Positions 11,651-25,500 of a stretch of 64,000 nt of DNA are shown piece by piece. The position numbers and the translations under genes were made by a program. How positions within the stretch are numbered: position 1 is the first letter of the stretch; the number at the start of each line of letters is the position of its first letter. A model generated the notes under the pieces. The model saw only the letters and a program-made list of their open reading frames with translations. It was not told the DNA's origin and did no database searches. This stretch comes from Nymphaea colorata (lineage: Eukaryota; Streptophyta; Magnoliopsida; Nymphaeales; Nymphaeaceae): contig NC_045149.1 of NCBI RefSeq assembly GCF_008831285.2, positions 7,094,417 to 7,158,416 of the forward strand, read 5' to 3'.

Positions 11651-13739
11651 AAGAAAAAATTTGCCTTCAAATTTGGCTATGTCCTCATTGAGTTATATTA
11701 TGAAAGGCTGGAAACATCAAAAAGACCAAACTTGATATGGATGGTATTATCCTTGCATTATTTTCTTTCAAATTTTAATAAGTTTATGTTCGCGAAGCTT
11801 AATGGATTTCATTTGGAAATTCAGGTCAAGAACAAAGAACATAACTAACCTGGGTTAGCCCAAGCCCTAGGTTCAGAATCTTATAAATTCGAGTAATGTT
11901 TACTGTCCAACTCCAAAGTTTACCAACAAAACATTTAGGCTGTGTTTGATTGCAAGGAAGAATTTAACATGGTAAATTTTTTTGAAAAAAAAAACAAGAT
12001 GAAATTTAACCCTATTCCGATTTGAGGCCATGTTTAATTGCAGGGTAAAATTAACTCTGTTTGATGCACATTGTAGTTTTTTGTTGGAAAAATTTAATTA
12101 TGTTTAGTGCACATGGTAAAAAATAGGAGAGACTTTTTTCCTGACCGTTAGAACTTGTTGTTTTATTGGTTCTCATCAAATCAAAAGAGGGTACAAAATG
12201 TTGAAGGGATGTAAACAAATACCATTAACACAATTCTAAAAACTCAAAACCCCACAACATTCATGCATCCAAGCAAGCGACATATCAGACCTTACAAAAA
12301 CTAGACCAAACAATAAACAACCCATTCATGGTCATCATGTTCTGATCATTCAGAAACACAATGATATTACAACAAACAGAAATTAACACGCATCCACGAT
12401 GGCGATTATCAAGGTAGGGAACAATCTTGCATAACAGGGATTATCAGCATTCAAAAAGAGCAAATCAAAAAGAAGAAGAAAAGAGAGGCATCCATGATGG
12501 CATAATTAACACGCATCCACGATGGTGAAAGCAAAACAGGTGAAGCAAAAAAAGAAGCAGCAATTTCCTACATTTCTAAGCTCATTTAGTGCCAATCTGT
12601 AAGGCATCCTGTAACAACTTATACCATCCATTCTGGTATTCTATATTCCATAATGTTCATATTATATGTTACATCAGTTTGACCATAAAGAGCACTTAAC
12701 ATTGTCCATGATTGAGTAAAAAAGCTACATCAGTTTATTTCCTTCAAACTGATGTGGTAATTAACCACTTCACAATCTAAGAAAGATCTAAAAAGCAGTG
12801 ATCAAGTTAACCAGACCATTGAAAAAGCACCTGAAGTTATGATAACTTTTTCAAAGATGCACCTCAAATTTTCAAAAGAAAACTAGCTAGCATAGCTGGC
12901 AACAAGAGTTCCATCAAGTTATATCAACCTCACTTATAAGAGATTATGCAGATACATTAAATGATCTCAACTGATCATTTACTGAGTCACTAACTAATTT
13001 ACTAATACGCGTTATTCTTAATCTTCGCATGCTGAATAATGCTCTTCCTTGTCTTGAAAATGTCGCGAGAGAAGCGGTTTTGAAATGCAAGCCTCACATA
13101 AGTATTACAGCATATCACGCTAATGTCAAGCATCCAGAGTTCAATGTGGATTTCTTCAAGCAGTTTATGTAGTTTTGAATGGTCTAGACAACTTAGATGC
13201 TTGTCGACATGTTAACTGACTCTGTTTGGCTGCTGATGTCCCTTTGGTTGAAAGTGGAACGACGGGGTTTCTAGGACAGGTGATGGACTGTTTATCTAGT
13301 CTCTTGGTTTGAAGTTCCTACATCTGTAACTGAGATTATGGTTTTCATTGACACATGTTTTTTAATCTTCATTCTTCTCTGGGACTTGTGTTGATCTGTT
13401 CCCTCAGTTGCACATGCTGGCGCTCAACAAAAACTCTTGATACATTTCAAATGAAAACATGATTAGAAATTAATCTATACCCAAGGGCAAGCATCCATGT
13501 GTAGTAATACCCACAATGTTTTAGGCACTTCCAGCTAGCAGAGAGGTCAACATAACTACATACGGAGGGCCCTGTGTTTCATCGTAGGTTGAGGGTGTCG
13601 GTATTGGTCTAAAAACTGAGGAGCTGAGTTACTCAGTATGTGGCTAAAACCTCAAATTTGAGGTCCCATGGGAGGGAGGTCTTACATTGGATCTGAAGGC
13701 CCCCTTAGGCCTCATATCATCATCTTCTCAGCTCTGACG
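11651..13739. other. Intergenic with decayed repeats
   Basis: Phrases such as GGCTGTGTTTGATTGCAAGG (11939) and GAGGCCATGTTTAATTGCAGGG (12023) look like MITE ends. AATTAACACGCATCCACGATGG recurs near 12380 and 12506. No gene was seen. Confidence 0.5.
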
Positions 13740-13769
13740 TAAACAAATACCCCCATCGGTATTTGTTTA
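13740..13769. repeat. Hairpin, 11-bp perfect stem
   Basis: TAAACAAATAC and GTATTTGTTTA flank an 8-base loop. Confidence 0.85.
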
Positions 13770-13899
13770 GGCAGGAAAAAAAAAGGAGACAACAAAAAGA
13801 ATTGAAGCATATCACCATTCACAGTAGAACAAGTTGTTGTATACATGCAGGGAAGTCGATTGGGACATCTTTCCTCCTAGGACCTCAAGAACCGTAGGG

Positions 13900-14410
13900 G
13901 AGAAGGAGCAAACGACTTCAGATGGAGAGCAAAGAGACCGCAAGGCTGCAGAGGGAGAGAGGAGAAAGGGATGAGAGCACCTATAACAGAAACAGAAGGG
14001 GGGGGGGGGGGGGGGGGAAGGCAACCTTACCAACAAAGAGGGGATCTTCCGCTTCGACAAAGACGAAGACGCAGGGGATGAGGAGCTTTGATTGTCAGCT
14101 ATATGAGGCAGCGACAGATGCCTTTGACTTAGAGCAAGAGGCAGCGACGGAGAGCAGGAGACGTCGATGCCTTCAGGCAGCTTCGGCAAAGAGGAAGATG
14201 CAGTGATGAAGAGCAAAAGGCAGTGAAAGAGAAGCAGCGCAAAGGAGGAAGAGGAATACAGAGGCCTTTGATGGAGAGCAGGAGAACAAGAGGCAGCAAC
14301 GGAGAAGAAGGGAGCTTCGGAGAAGAAGGGACCTGGAGAAGGGGGCTTCAGGCGAAAGGGGAAACCAGAGAGAAAAGGCTGCGGAAAAAAGTTGGAGGTC
14401 CGTACCCCCG
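13900..14410. repeat. Purine-rich block with a 20-base G run
   Basis: The plus strand is almost all A and G, with repeated GCAGCGACGGAGAGCAGGAG and GAGAAGAAGGGA phrases. An uninterrupted run of 20 G lies at 13998-14017. The minus strand is open for 228 codons, but the product is low-complexity Ser/Pro/Leu and is best explained by composition, not by a gene. Confidence 0.8.
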
Positions 14411-14533
14411 TCGTACGAAGAATTCGCGTGAATTTTTCATGCATTTGATGCATGCATGGTACGGCGGTTGAAGTTTCAATCGATAGTACACTTTTCAAGC
14501 GCTGAGTGACTGTTCAATGAATCTAAGCTGAGC

Positions 14534-14862
14534 ATCGGGCCAGCCCGACCTGATAAGAAGTTGGGCTCGGGTCGACCCGACACCCGAAGCCCAGCCCTGG
14601 GTCTGTCCCGACTCCCGAAACCCAAGCCGGAGCCTGATTAAATTATCAAATGTATATTTTTAATACAAAATAATATATAAGTATTAAAAATCTTAATAAA
14701 ATATTATAATTATATATATAAAATAATAAAATTATTAAAAAACAGTTATCAGACCCACCCTTGCCAGCCCCATAACATTTTGGGTGGACACCGTGCCTTT
14801 TTTTTGGGCATGAGTCGGGTCGAGTACCGAGTACCTGTCGGGGGCGCAACCGGGTGCCTAAC
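14534..14862. mobile_element. GC-armed, AT-cored repeat, copy 2
   Basis: The left arm has CGGGCCAGCCCGACC and GGTCGACCCGACACCCG. The core of about 120 bp is AT-only, and the right arm has GAGTCGGGTCGAGTACC. The end GGGTGCCTAACC resembles other copies. Confidence 0.6.
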
Positions 14863-15397
14863 CTTAAATGAATTTGCTCAAAGTTTGAGGCGGGTATATA
14901 GAACATTAGTTCTACTGATTTATAAACCTGCTCCAATTTGGGTAGATTTACGAAACACTCGTAGAATGTTCCATCTGTCAAACAACCTCGAAACTCCAAA
15001 AGCCAGGTCGATAAAAACTTTGGTTACACTACTTTATTTTCTAACTGCAAAAAAAATAAAAATAAAGATCCAATTAAGAAAGGTCATTTGGTCAAACTAG
15101 TGTTGGGATTCGGGTTCAATTTTAAAATAAGCATGTGATTGGATAATAAACATCAATACCATAAGTTAAATTTTCCCATATAATCTTCATACATTTTGAA
15201 AATCGGTTCTTAACATATCATAAATATGGCTTTGGATTTAGATACAACTTTAACATCAATTTTGGATTGGATCCTGTTGTAAATTTAAAAGTTGGATATG
15301 GACATATGATATAGTTTTTTCGTTTCAAATTCAAATCTTAATACACCAACATCTAATGAATCAGATAGGGTAAAAAACCCATTTGGTTCCAATCCCA

Positions 15398-15455
<58 letters not shown>

Positions 15456-17399
15456 ACAGTTGGTAAAAACCATACTACTTGGGTAATAGACAAAAATAAA
15501 ACCTATTGAAATGAATTATTAAGATTTTTTTTTTAAAATCTAACCTTGTAGACATAATCTTAAGAGTGATTTTATGAGAAATATATCTTAAATTAGTTGT
15601 TTTCTTACTTAAATCATGTTGTTCTAATAGTAAAAAAATGAACGACCCTTATAACATCAAAATTTTGGTAGTATAAATTTTGGTAGTATAAAGATCAAAT
15701 TTTTACAAAAATGACACAAACTGGAGCAAAATTTATATTAAATTCGTGTTTATAAACACATTAGAAGGTTCATATTTTGTTTTAAACACTTTTTAACATG
15801 AATTTAAGAGGTCTTAGTTTTTATCACTTACACAGTCTCTTACCTACCAATCACTTTATATATATGTGTATGCTCAAAATTTTCAAAATTTTTTCTTTGT
15901 CAACCTCTCAACTGCTCAAACAACTTGAGCCGATACCCCATCAGAACATATAATCAGATTGAAAACAATAATTTCAAGTGGACAATTTGAATTTTTCAGT
16001 TTTCTCTTTTACTTAACTCGTATAGGATATAACAGTTCACGTAGAAATAAACTCTCATTCAATAATTCATAGAAATAAGAAGGCAACTTTTTGACGGCCG
16101 GCAAAAAGCAGCAAGATCCCCGGAGCTTCAAAAATGGCTTTTCATGGAAAAGTTGTAACAGCGCACACAGTTTTCATCTTCTCCAACAAACACTTTTCAA
16201 GTTTCGAAAAGGACTCGTCATTCTTTCATCCAAGCCGTCCCACATTTACATTAAGAAGAGAGAGAGAGAGAGAGGAATAGAATGTCTTAGTTCATATCAA
16301 TGTTATAAAAATCCGTTTGTGAATTGAATTGACGGAGCTCAATAAAAAATTTTAAAAACGTTTTGAAAAATAAATAAAAAATGCACAGAAATATCTAATG
16401 ATAAAAAATTTAATATATTTTATAAAATACTTTAGGTAAGTAGAAATAGATGGAGGAAAGCTAAAACTTCTACCCAACTCTCTTTTGATATATGGCTTTG
16501 TTTCAGTGTCTCGATGCGCCATCTTAATCGTGTTTCAACTTGCATATTAGTGGTTTTTAACATAGAGAGTTGACGTTTCAAGAATTCAAAACAAAAACTG
16601 GTCGCCTGCCTCGACTATAAATGTTACTTTTTTGGTATGCAAATAATGACATGTGTCATACTGAGCTGACAAACAAATTCACATGATCACTTGCAAAAGT
16701 TAGATGGCCTCACAAGGGCACAACTCCCCTTGGTTTTGAGAAAAAAGAATTATATGTTATAATTTAGGAAATTTTTTTTTTTGGCTTCTTTGAAAATTGT
16801 GAAAAACATATTTCAACTTACCAAAGATTTCGAACCTACTAGGACCACCCAGTGTCATGACACAATAAGTAGTGGAAAGAAAAAGAAAACTTAGCAATCT
16901 TGAATCTCACGAAGAGATCAGCTGCATGTTTGTTATTTTCAATTCTTTAAGGGTGTTTCCGAAAATTTCTCGAATTAAAATAAAAAGGAAGAAAGCACGA
17001 CGGGGAGGAGACGCCGCGGCAATTCGAAATCATTCAAAAAACTGACGCAATGTGACGGAAGTATCCCTAATCACTATAACCGCCGCAGTCTTAATTCCAC
17101 TAACTTAAGCGAGATCATCTGATCATGCGGGCTCCGGCTATGGGTATAATGGGTATTTCACCTCCAAGCGTGCGACCCGTTGGAGAGAAAGGATCAAAAG
17201 TGACGTAACCGAGGCTTTGCCTTGATCCTTTCACTGTGATTTGTTTAAAAGAAAATTTTAGAAAGAAACGTGCTTAAATTTGAATTTCAATTGACTGTCA
17301 GCGTGTTCCTCAAATTGTCCTTTTCTTTTTCACAATAATAAATGATTTTAGATACTTCACTGTTCTTCCCTTTTAAATCTCTGGAGATGGCGGAGAGTT
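14863..17399. other. Intergenic and distal cyclin promoter
   Basis: AT-rich DNA with an (AT)n tract and a GA microsatellite at 16256-16275. From about 16980 the sequence becomes richer in GC and probably belongs to the cyclin A2 promoter. No gene was seen. Confidence 0.5.
15401..15453. repeat. (AT)n microsatellite
   Basis: An uninterrupted AT run of about 26 units. Confidence 0.97.
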
Positions 17400-19495
17400 T
17401 CACAGTCCTTAGTTTTCTGCTCATTCTCTCTCCCTCCCGCAGTCTTCTGTCTCTGTCAAATTCAATTTTGGAGTCTTGATTGAAAACCAGAATATTAAAA
17501 GCAAAAAAAAGGGATGATAAGGGAAGAGAGAGAGAGAGAGTATGGTTTGAAGTGGGGCGATGGAGAGTTCTCGATTTGGATTTTTTTTGAATAGGAGCAT
17601 AGGGAGGGAAAAGGAGATAGGAGAGAGGGGCTGTCTCTTTACTTGGGTCGCCTCACTTCACTTTCAGTCTCTCTGTGGTGAACGCCAGAAGGGCTTTCTC
17701 TTCCCTCACTTCCTCCCTCTCTCTCTCTCTCCCTCTCCACGACACACAGTAGGTGGATAAGAGGGGGGAGGGAGTAAGGCCGTAACGGCGCACTCGTTCT
17801 GTTACTTCTTTCTCCACCTCTTTCGCTTCCCATTTACGTTTGGTTTCTTGAACTGAGGGTGAGGACTGAGAAGGGAGAGGAACGGGTTGTGGAGGGGCGT
17901 CATGCCGTGATGCAAATGTCCTCCTCCTTCTAGGCGATTTACCTCCACTCCGAGAGCAGCGGCAAGACTCTCTCCCTCTTTCTTTGACCTTTTCCCCCTT
18001 CCCTTTGTACTTCCTGAAAATTCTCAAGGTTTCCTCTTTGGGTGGGGGGAGGGTGTATATATCTTTCTTGCTTTTGGTTGTGCGCATGTCAGCGCTAGTA
18101 CGTGGGTACATTGGTGTGTACGTGTGTGTGCGCTTTCCAAATTCATCTGCATTTTCTTTTTCTTTGATTGATTTTCCTTCTTGGAGGAAATCTTTGCTTG
18201 AATGGTTGACTGTTGCGTTGCGGTGTTTTGGGTTTCTTTCTCTTCTTTGTGTTGGGTGTCATTGAGATGCATTTCTGAGTGTGCTATTCTCGATGGGTCA
18301 TTCGTGGTGGTGGTGCTTCTGCTCCATCTTCCTTGTCATCTCGGAGTTTAGAGTGTCAACTTGTCTCGGTTGAGTTTTAGGGTGGAAGAGTCGGACGCTG
18401 AACTCTGACAGGATAATTTTTTCGTGAAACTTCGGCTCCTTCTTGGTTCAAAGACGTGTGTTCGGCGTATGTCATTGTCAGGATGGTTATCAACATGGAT
18501 GGTCGATGGTGTCTGGTGCGTTTTGGTTTTCCTGCACAAGACTCGATCCTTTCAACTGATATTTGAATGTGGTGAGCTGGGTTCTGCCTCGATCTGGGTG
18601 ATCAGAATCTGCTTTCCAGATCCTGACATGATTGGATATTTCATCCTAAATGTGGCGTTGTGAATCTGTTCATTGCAGTTAGGATTTGAGACCCCAATAA
18701 TCGATCGAGTGGATCTGTAGTTTGATCCACTATTGGCAATTTAGAGTACAATGTAAATATAAAGGAATGAGGCCCATTCAAATTTTGTTTACAGTTTTTC
18801 CTTGAAACTGAAGACTGCACATATCAATGGTTCTCTAAACTAATTCTACTTCATTGCATCTGATTACTTGAGAAAAATGTGTACAAAAAAGTTTAACAGA
18901 TCATCATGTGATGATAAAGAGTGTGGAGTTTACCAAGTTCTACATCAGTGTATTGGGACCATGGCTGGGAATACATCCACAGCTCTTCTGGACGCATTTT
19001 CTCGTGGGACCGTAACTTATTCTGATTTAATAGGAGAAGAGTTGTTTCGGTAGTGAACTGATCAAAGATGCATATGGCCTTCACGCTGCCAAAAAGTTGA
19101 CCTATATATTGTAGACAGTGTAGATAGTTTTAGTAGTGTATGTGATATAGATAGGGTTTCTGTGATGGAAAAATCTGTCTGTATTATGCTATCAATACAG
19201 AAATTAGAGTTATTCACCTCTCTCTTGATAGGAAGCTGTCAGCAAAGCTTTTGAAAAGTAATTTACTTGAGATGATGGAGAAAATTAAAAACAATGGTTG
19301 TAAATCGGATACCATCATGAGATATCACCATGTTCTTTTTCCACAGCACTTGCATGCGAATCATGGCACAATTTATCTTACACATCCCTCTTTTTGGCGC
19401 CTAATTGCTCAAAAATCTTCTACGTACAGGTCTGTTTGAGGTGAAATTTGAAAACATTCAACATCTCCTTGATTTTCTCTATTGAGGATCCTCAG
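17400..19495 (+). promoter_or_regulatory. Probable cyclin A2 leader exon and leader intron
   Basis: From about 17400 to 18030 the plus strand is rich in CT and GA runs, typical of a plant 5' leader. A plausible donor (CAAG|GTTTCC) lies near 18027. A plausible acceptor (GATCCTCAG|AGGCA) ends at 19495, five bases before the cyclin ATG, so a leader intron of about 1.5 kb is likely. Small open frames in between have no family match. Exact transcript ends cannot be seen from sequence. An MSA-like motif (CCCGTTGGA, minus strand sense TCCAACGGGT) lies at 17176-17184, outside this leader. Confidence 0.4.
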
Positions 19496-19500
19496 AGGCA

Positions 19501-22500
19501 ATGGACAAGGAAAACGTATGTCATGGAGCTCCAAACCTCACAGGTCGAATCACTCGTGCAAGAGCAGCAGCCTTTCGCGCTTCTAGTATTGCCTTAGGAA
19601 CATCTTCAATGAAGCAAGAGAAGAAACACATAACCCGCAGATACCCTAAGCGAGTTGCGTTGGATGACAATCAACCTGCCGTAGGCATATCCAACTTTCA
19701 GAGCAAGCGGCAGGCGGTGCTAAGGGATGTTTCTTACCCTAAGCGAGTTGCGTTGGATGACAATCAACCTGCCGTAGGCATATCCAACTTTCAGAGCAAG
19801 CGGCAGGCGGTGCTAAGGGATGTTTCTAATATTATATGTGAAAGTTCATATGTTAACTGCATTAAAGCAGCCAAATTGAAGGTGAAGACCTGCCTTGCAG
19901 AGCCTTTTTCCCTCTGATTTAGCCACGTACTTGAGTACCCTTTGTCTGAATTTTTAAGAAGAAAAACCAAACAACCAGCAGAACTGAAAAACAATTAATT
20001 CTTTATGTTCTGTTATTCCCATGTTTTCTTCTCTCTTTTCTAATCTCAATTGTTATACCTCTGTATTAGTTCTTTTCTTGTTTTGGTTCTTTTTGGGGAA
20101 AACTAAATTTTGATCAAAATAAGCTTCAGACTAAAAGCTGCAAGAATGTTAAGTTGAAAACTGGCGTGAAGGACGCCACCTTTGGCCCCTCTGATGATGG
20201 ATCAACTGCAACAAATCAGGAGAATTCAGAAGTCATGACACAAAGAAGTATACTTGCTGATGCTCTGATTGACATTGAGCATGCGAAAGCAAATGAGGAG
20301 GTCCTAGAACTTTCTACAGAAAACATGGTCTTCACTGACAAAGGTCGGTTCCGCTCGTCTATTCTTTTCATGATATGTAAGAAAGAGTGGATATTTTCTA
20401 TTAAAAGCAGCATTTATTATCCATTCCCACTTCATGAGAAAATGCATTGACAATGTTAGCAGCTTCATGGTCTTCAATGTCTAAGGTGGTCATGCACATA
20501 CCTATATCTGTTTGAATTGCGATATACAATAACTGATGTTCTGTATTTCATTTCTCAAGAAACTTAATCAGGCAATCCAGGTTCATGAAGAGGCAACATG
20601 CTTCCTCTTTGCATATCCCTATTCTGTTCTTTCTTTCTTTAGTTTTGATCATCCATCTTTCCTTGTCCTAAATGAACTGTCTCATTGAAGGCAAAAATTT
20701 TGGTATCGGCAAAACTTGTGTCAAAATTTCGCCCCTTCTGATTTTGCCTAAAACTGTTAAGCATTGGAAAAGTTCTTGCCATGATAAAACTTTTATGACA
20801 ATATCTATTTTTGGTCAATGAAAATCAAATTGATGAGTTCCCTTCATGAAAAGTGAACAAGAAGGCTTTGATCTGACGTGACATGACCTTCAAGATCAGA
20901 TTGAAAGGAGTGCTTTCTGAAAATCTGATGAGTTAATGCCAACTATCAGATTGAATGAATCGCTGAAATTGTACGACCTTGTTCCAGGCATACAACCTGG
21001 AGACGTTTTTGTGTCTATCTGCTGGCCGTTAGAGAATCCATTGCTATTGTTAGCCAACATCTTCTACCACTTCGATAATGCCACACCGATAACTAGAATG
21101 AAAAAAAGGAATTTTTGGTCCCTCTGATTTTGCCTAAAACTATTAAGCATTGTCAAAATTCTTGTCATGATAATACTTTTATGACAATATCTATTTTTTG
21201 CTTTAAAAATGAGGCAAAACCTTTTGCCTTCAAAAAGTGGGAGAAGCTTTTGCTTAATTTTTTACCTGCAATTAGTGTTACATTAGCCAAATTTTGCATG
21301 TACAGTTTGGTAAAAAAAATTTCCTCTTTTTGAAGAGAAAAGCTTTGCCTCGTTTTTTTAAGGAAAAACCAATTATTATTGTAAAGCTTATGCCTTGGCA
21401 AAGCTTTTACATATTTTTAAGATTTAGGCAAGGGCGCACAAGTTTTTGGAAAAAGTTTTGCCAAGACTAAAACTTTTTCCCTCAATAAAACGGCCTCCTG
21501 ATTTGTTTTTGGTAGTCGATGCTAGTTTTTTGGATTATTGTGTTGTATTAGAATTAGATGGATTAGTGGATAATATTTTCTGTAATCATGATAATGAATG
21601 TTTCAGTGTTTTAATCAGGTGACACAGTCAATGATGTAGACATGGAACTCCAAAAATCAACTGCCATGCACGTTATAGATATTGATGTTGACCATAAGGA
21701 TCCTCAGATGTGTAGCCTTTATGCCTCAGAGATCTATGCTTATTTACGGGAGGCTGAGGTCAGTGTCGTGGCAAGACCTATATCTAATTGAATCCCTGAT
21801 CCTGTAATGTGCCTTTCAGAAAGTAATCTTTGCCTGGAGGATAGCCAGACCTTTTATCTTTTTCTGCATACTAAATAATAGAAGCATTTTAGTCCTGCAA
21901 GGATATATGCATATGTTAAAACATCATAATGGCATGCTGTATCATTTCAGTTATGCTATAAAGCACACGCTTCTTTATTATGTGGAATAAGTCAAGTATC
22001 TAATAAAAGGACTACTGAGACAGAGCAGCAGATTCTTTCCTAAATGAGATTTTCGTTTACAGGCTGAATGGGTGGCTGTTGCAGTATTCAAGCTGAACAT
22101 CCTCAGTTAAGGATATTGTAATTCTGCCAATCCTGCTGCCAAATCCTGTCAACAATGAGATCTTTGATGACTGAAGTAAACTGCAAGAATGTTAATGATG
22201 ATTTGTTTTTGTGTTTGAAATGAAGGATCCAAGGTATACTTTTCTAATTTTTGCTGCTTGACATGCAGCAAGATGAATAATCTATCATGTATCAATTTTC
22301 ATAGAATTTAAAAAACTAAAAGACTTCTAGATGGCTGAAAAGGAGAAAGAATGGAAAAGATGGGCTTCTAACGTTAAAAAGCTGTTGAAGGAAAAATTCA
22401 ATCTCTGCTTTGCATGTATTGGATCTTCCAAATAGGTTTTGTGAGGCTAATGCCGTAAATCCCACAAATGACATAAAAGGACGACCAGTGCTAAAATAGC

Positions 22501-25500
22501 TCAAAATAAGCTAGTCATCTATTTTGGAAAGGTGATTTTGGTTATTCGGATGCAGCTTTCCCTTTTAGCATGCGATAGACCATGATATCAGAACAAGATA
22601 TTTGAGAATATAGTCAAGGTTTTGGCTTTGACTCGTTTTTATACTGAGATGAAATAGTATAGATAACTACAAGCATGGATATATTGAATGGTCTTCTCAC
22701 GAGAAGCAAGATTTAGTGAGGCAATGTGGTAGTTCTAGAACAACTTTTTTTCAAGCACAACAGACCGCACCAAAGCTGTGCAGCTTGCACACACTCACAT
22801 GCACATGCACAAACAGAGTTAGAACTGATGCTCTCATTGATGAATTACATCTTGTTGTTACATTTGTTTTTCTTAGCTTTGATGCCATCTGGTTTCTTGC
22901 TCAGTGTTGACATATTGTTATATCTCTAGTTGAAGCGCAAGCCATCACATAATTACATGAGTATGGTTCAACAAGATATTTCTCCAGCTATGCGGGCAAT
23001 CCTTATAGACTGGCTTGTTGAGGTTGATCTCTCTCTCTCTCTCTCTCTCCCCATATGTGTCTCTGTGCGCGTGTGTAAAATCTCTTTTATCTGATTTTAT
23101 AAACTTTTCTACCTGTGAAGGGTATTTCTTCCACATCCAGACCTTCCGGGTCATGATCTTGCAAAAGATTAGTGTAGACATTATATGTTTTTTTTCCGCA
23201 GGTATGTGAGGAGTATAGACTGGTTCCAGATACTCTATATCTGACTGTCTTCTACATTGATCGGTTCCTTTCTGGCAATCCTGTTGAAAGAAAGATGCTA
23301 CAGCTAGTTGGCATTACGTGCATGTTTATTGCATCGTAAGCACTTTGCCACAGTATTTTATCCTTTTCTTGCTTAATTTCTTATCTATTTGGATGAGGTT
23401 TCTACCCACTGCATAAATGCTTAAATGTTGTTGTCTAGTGTGAGCCCTTTGTATTACAATGGAGGCTACTTTTGCAAGGTCTTTCATTAAGATATATTGC
23501 ATAACTCCAACATTTGAAACGTGGCCAATTTTTAACTCCTTGAAGAAAACATTACTTCAAAGACTTGTTTGACTGGCTTGTGTGGGTTTATTGGTTACAA
23601 GCCCTTCCTAGTTGGATCTAACTTTCACTTGCAGGCTGAGAGAGAGAGAAGGAAAAGTTGATGGGGTTTTAGCTCCTTTGCTTGATGCAGAAATAAACTT
23701 TACCCTTTCAAAGGCACCCCTATTTTTCCAAAAACAGGACCAAGGATAGGTACAATGTTGGTATCTAAGCGCAACAGGAGACGTTGTAGGGAAACTTGGT
23801 GGTTTGGCTACTTAGAACCATTAAGTTAGGTGCCCAAATTTGCCTAGGTTGCCCAAGAAGCCTTTGGCAAGCTTAAGCGCCATTTAACCATCTAATATCT
23901 AAGCGCACCAGGAGAGGGTGTAGGTCAACTAGGGGGTTTCGCTGCTTAGAACCATTAAGTTAGGTGCCTAAATTTGTCTAGGTTGCCCAAGGAGCCTTGG
24001 ACAAGCTTGAGCACCATTTAACCACAAACCATTGATTTTTCATATTGTCAGTGGCATTGACACCTCACCAATGCTTTGATTTGCTTGGTCTGCAGGAAGT
24101 ACGAAGAGATATGTGCACCTCGTGCAGAGGACTTTTGTTTGATTACAGACAATACATACAATAGGGAACAGGTATTTCTGAAGATCTTTACTTTGCACAT
24201 GTTTCTTTTGCTTTTCTCTTGCTTCCTAATTTTGCAAGTTATAGAAAGTGAACCATGAATGTTCTTGTATGTATGTTTGCATAACATACTTTCTTGAATA
24301 TCAAGTTGGAGTCTTGCCACTGAATACTCTTGTACAGAGAATTTCTCTCATTGATGACCAAAATTCATCATTTTAGAATGAGATTGGTTGAAGGTTCTTA
24401 TTGCTTCTTTGTTCCTTTTCTGTGATCCAAGCAGGATCTGGGCTGTCTACGCAAATTTGCAAATTTTTCCAAAAGTAACTGCTTTTATATGGTTGCTTTA
24501 TTTTAAAGCCTTCATGCTAATGAGGACCAGCTGCCTATCAACAAAAACCCTTTCAAATTGTGATCATGAAACATGGAAAATTAGCTTAGTAAAGGATAGT
24601 GAAGTCCCCTTTTAGGTTGATAATCTCCATAAGTAAATCATTAAATGGTGGATTGATGTAGGAAGCAGCTGTTTCTCAGGTTTCTGATAAATTTCCAAAT
24701 TGTTCAGCACAATCACCATTCTGCACTTGTTTGCAAGTTAGTCTTTGTTAGATATAAACAAGCTTCCACCAATCCTTACATCATCACAGCATGGCAGTTT
24801 TACTGGGTCACTCACTCTTAGAAAATGCTTTAGGTCCTAAAGATGGAGATTGATATCTTGAACCATTTGCGCTTTGAATTGACTGCACCTACTACAAAGA
24901 CATTTCTTAGGTAAAGACTCTTTTTCTGGTCTCAGCATCAATTGCTTTTCTTAGCTATTTGAGCAATGAACTTCTTGAATTGAGAAGAACCTCTTCTTTT
25001 TGGTGACTTCTGCAGGAGGTTTCTGCGAGCAGCCCAAGCTTCGTACAAGGTACTGTTGCATTTTCAGATTTGGAACTTCCCACCAAAGATTACTGCGGGT
25101 CTTATTTGTTGAAGTGTATTCCCTTGTTCAGATGGATCGAGACTTTTCATTGGAGTTCTTGGCAAATTATCTAGCAGAACTTACATTGCTTGATTATGGG
25201 TTCCTGAAATTCTTCCCTTCTCGTATAGCTGCATCTGCTGTATTTCTAGCCAAATGGACGCTGGACCAAATGTCACACCCTTGGGTCTCTTCTTTCTTCA
25301 ATCTTGTCTCTTTCCATAAATTTTGCCATGTCATCACTGATGCTTATTTTCCTCACCGTGGGGTTTGTTCTACAGAATCCAACCCTGGAGCATTACACCA
25401 ATTACAAGGCTTTGGAGCTAAAAAATGTTGTGTTTGAAATTCATCGTATACAAATGGACGCCAAGGAGGATGCCACTACAAATCTCTCACTGAAAGCAAT

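Noticed and set aside
13812-14498. 228-codon open frame on the minus strand
   Set aside because: The product is low-complexity Ser/Pro/Leu from purine-rich repeats and the poly-G run; no domain or splice context.
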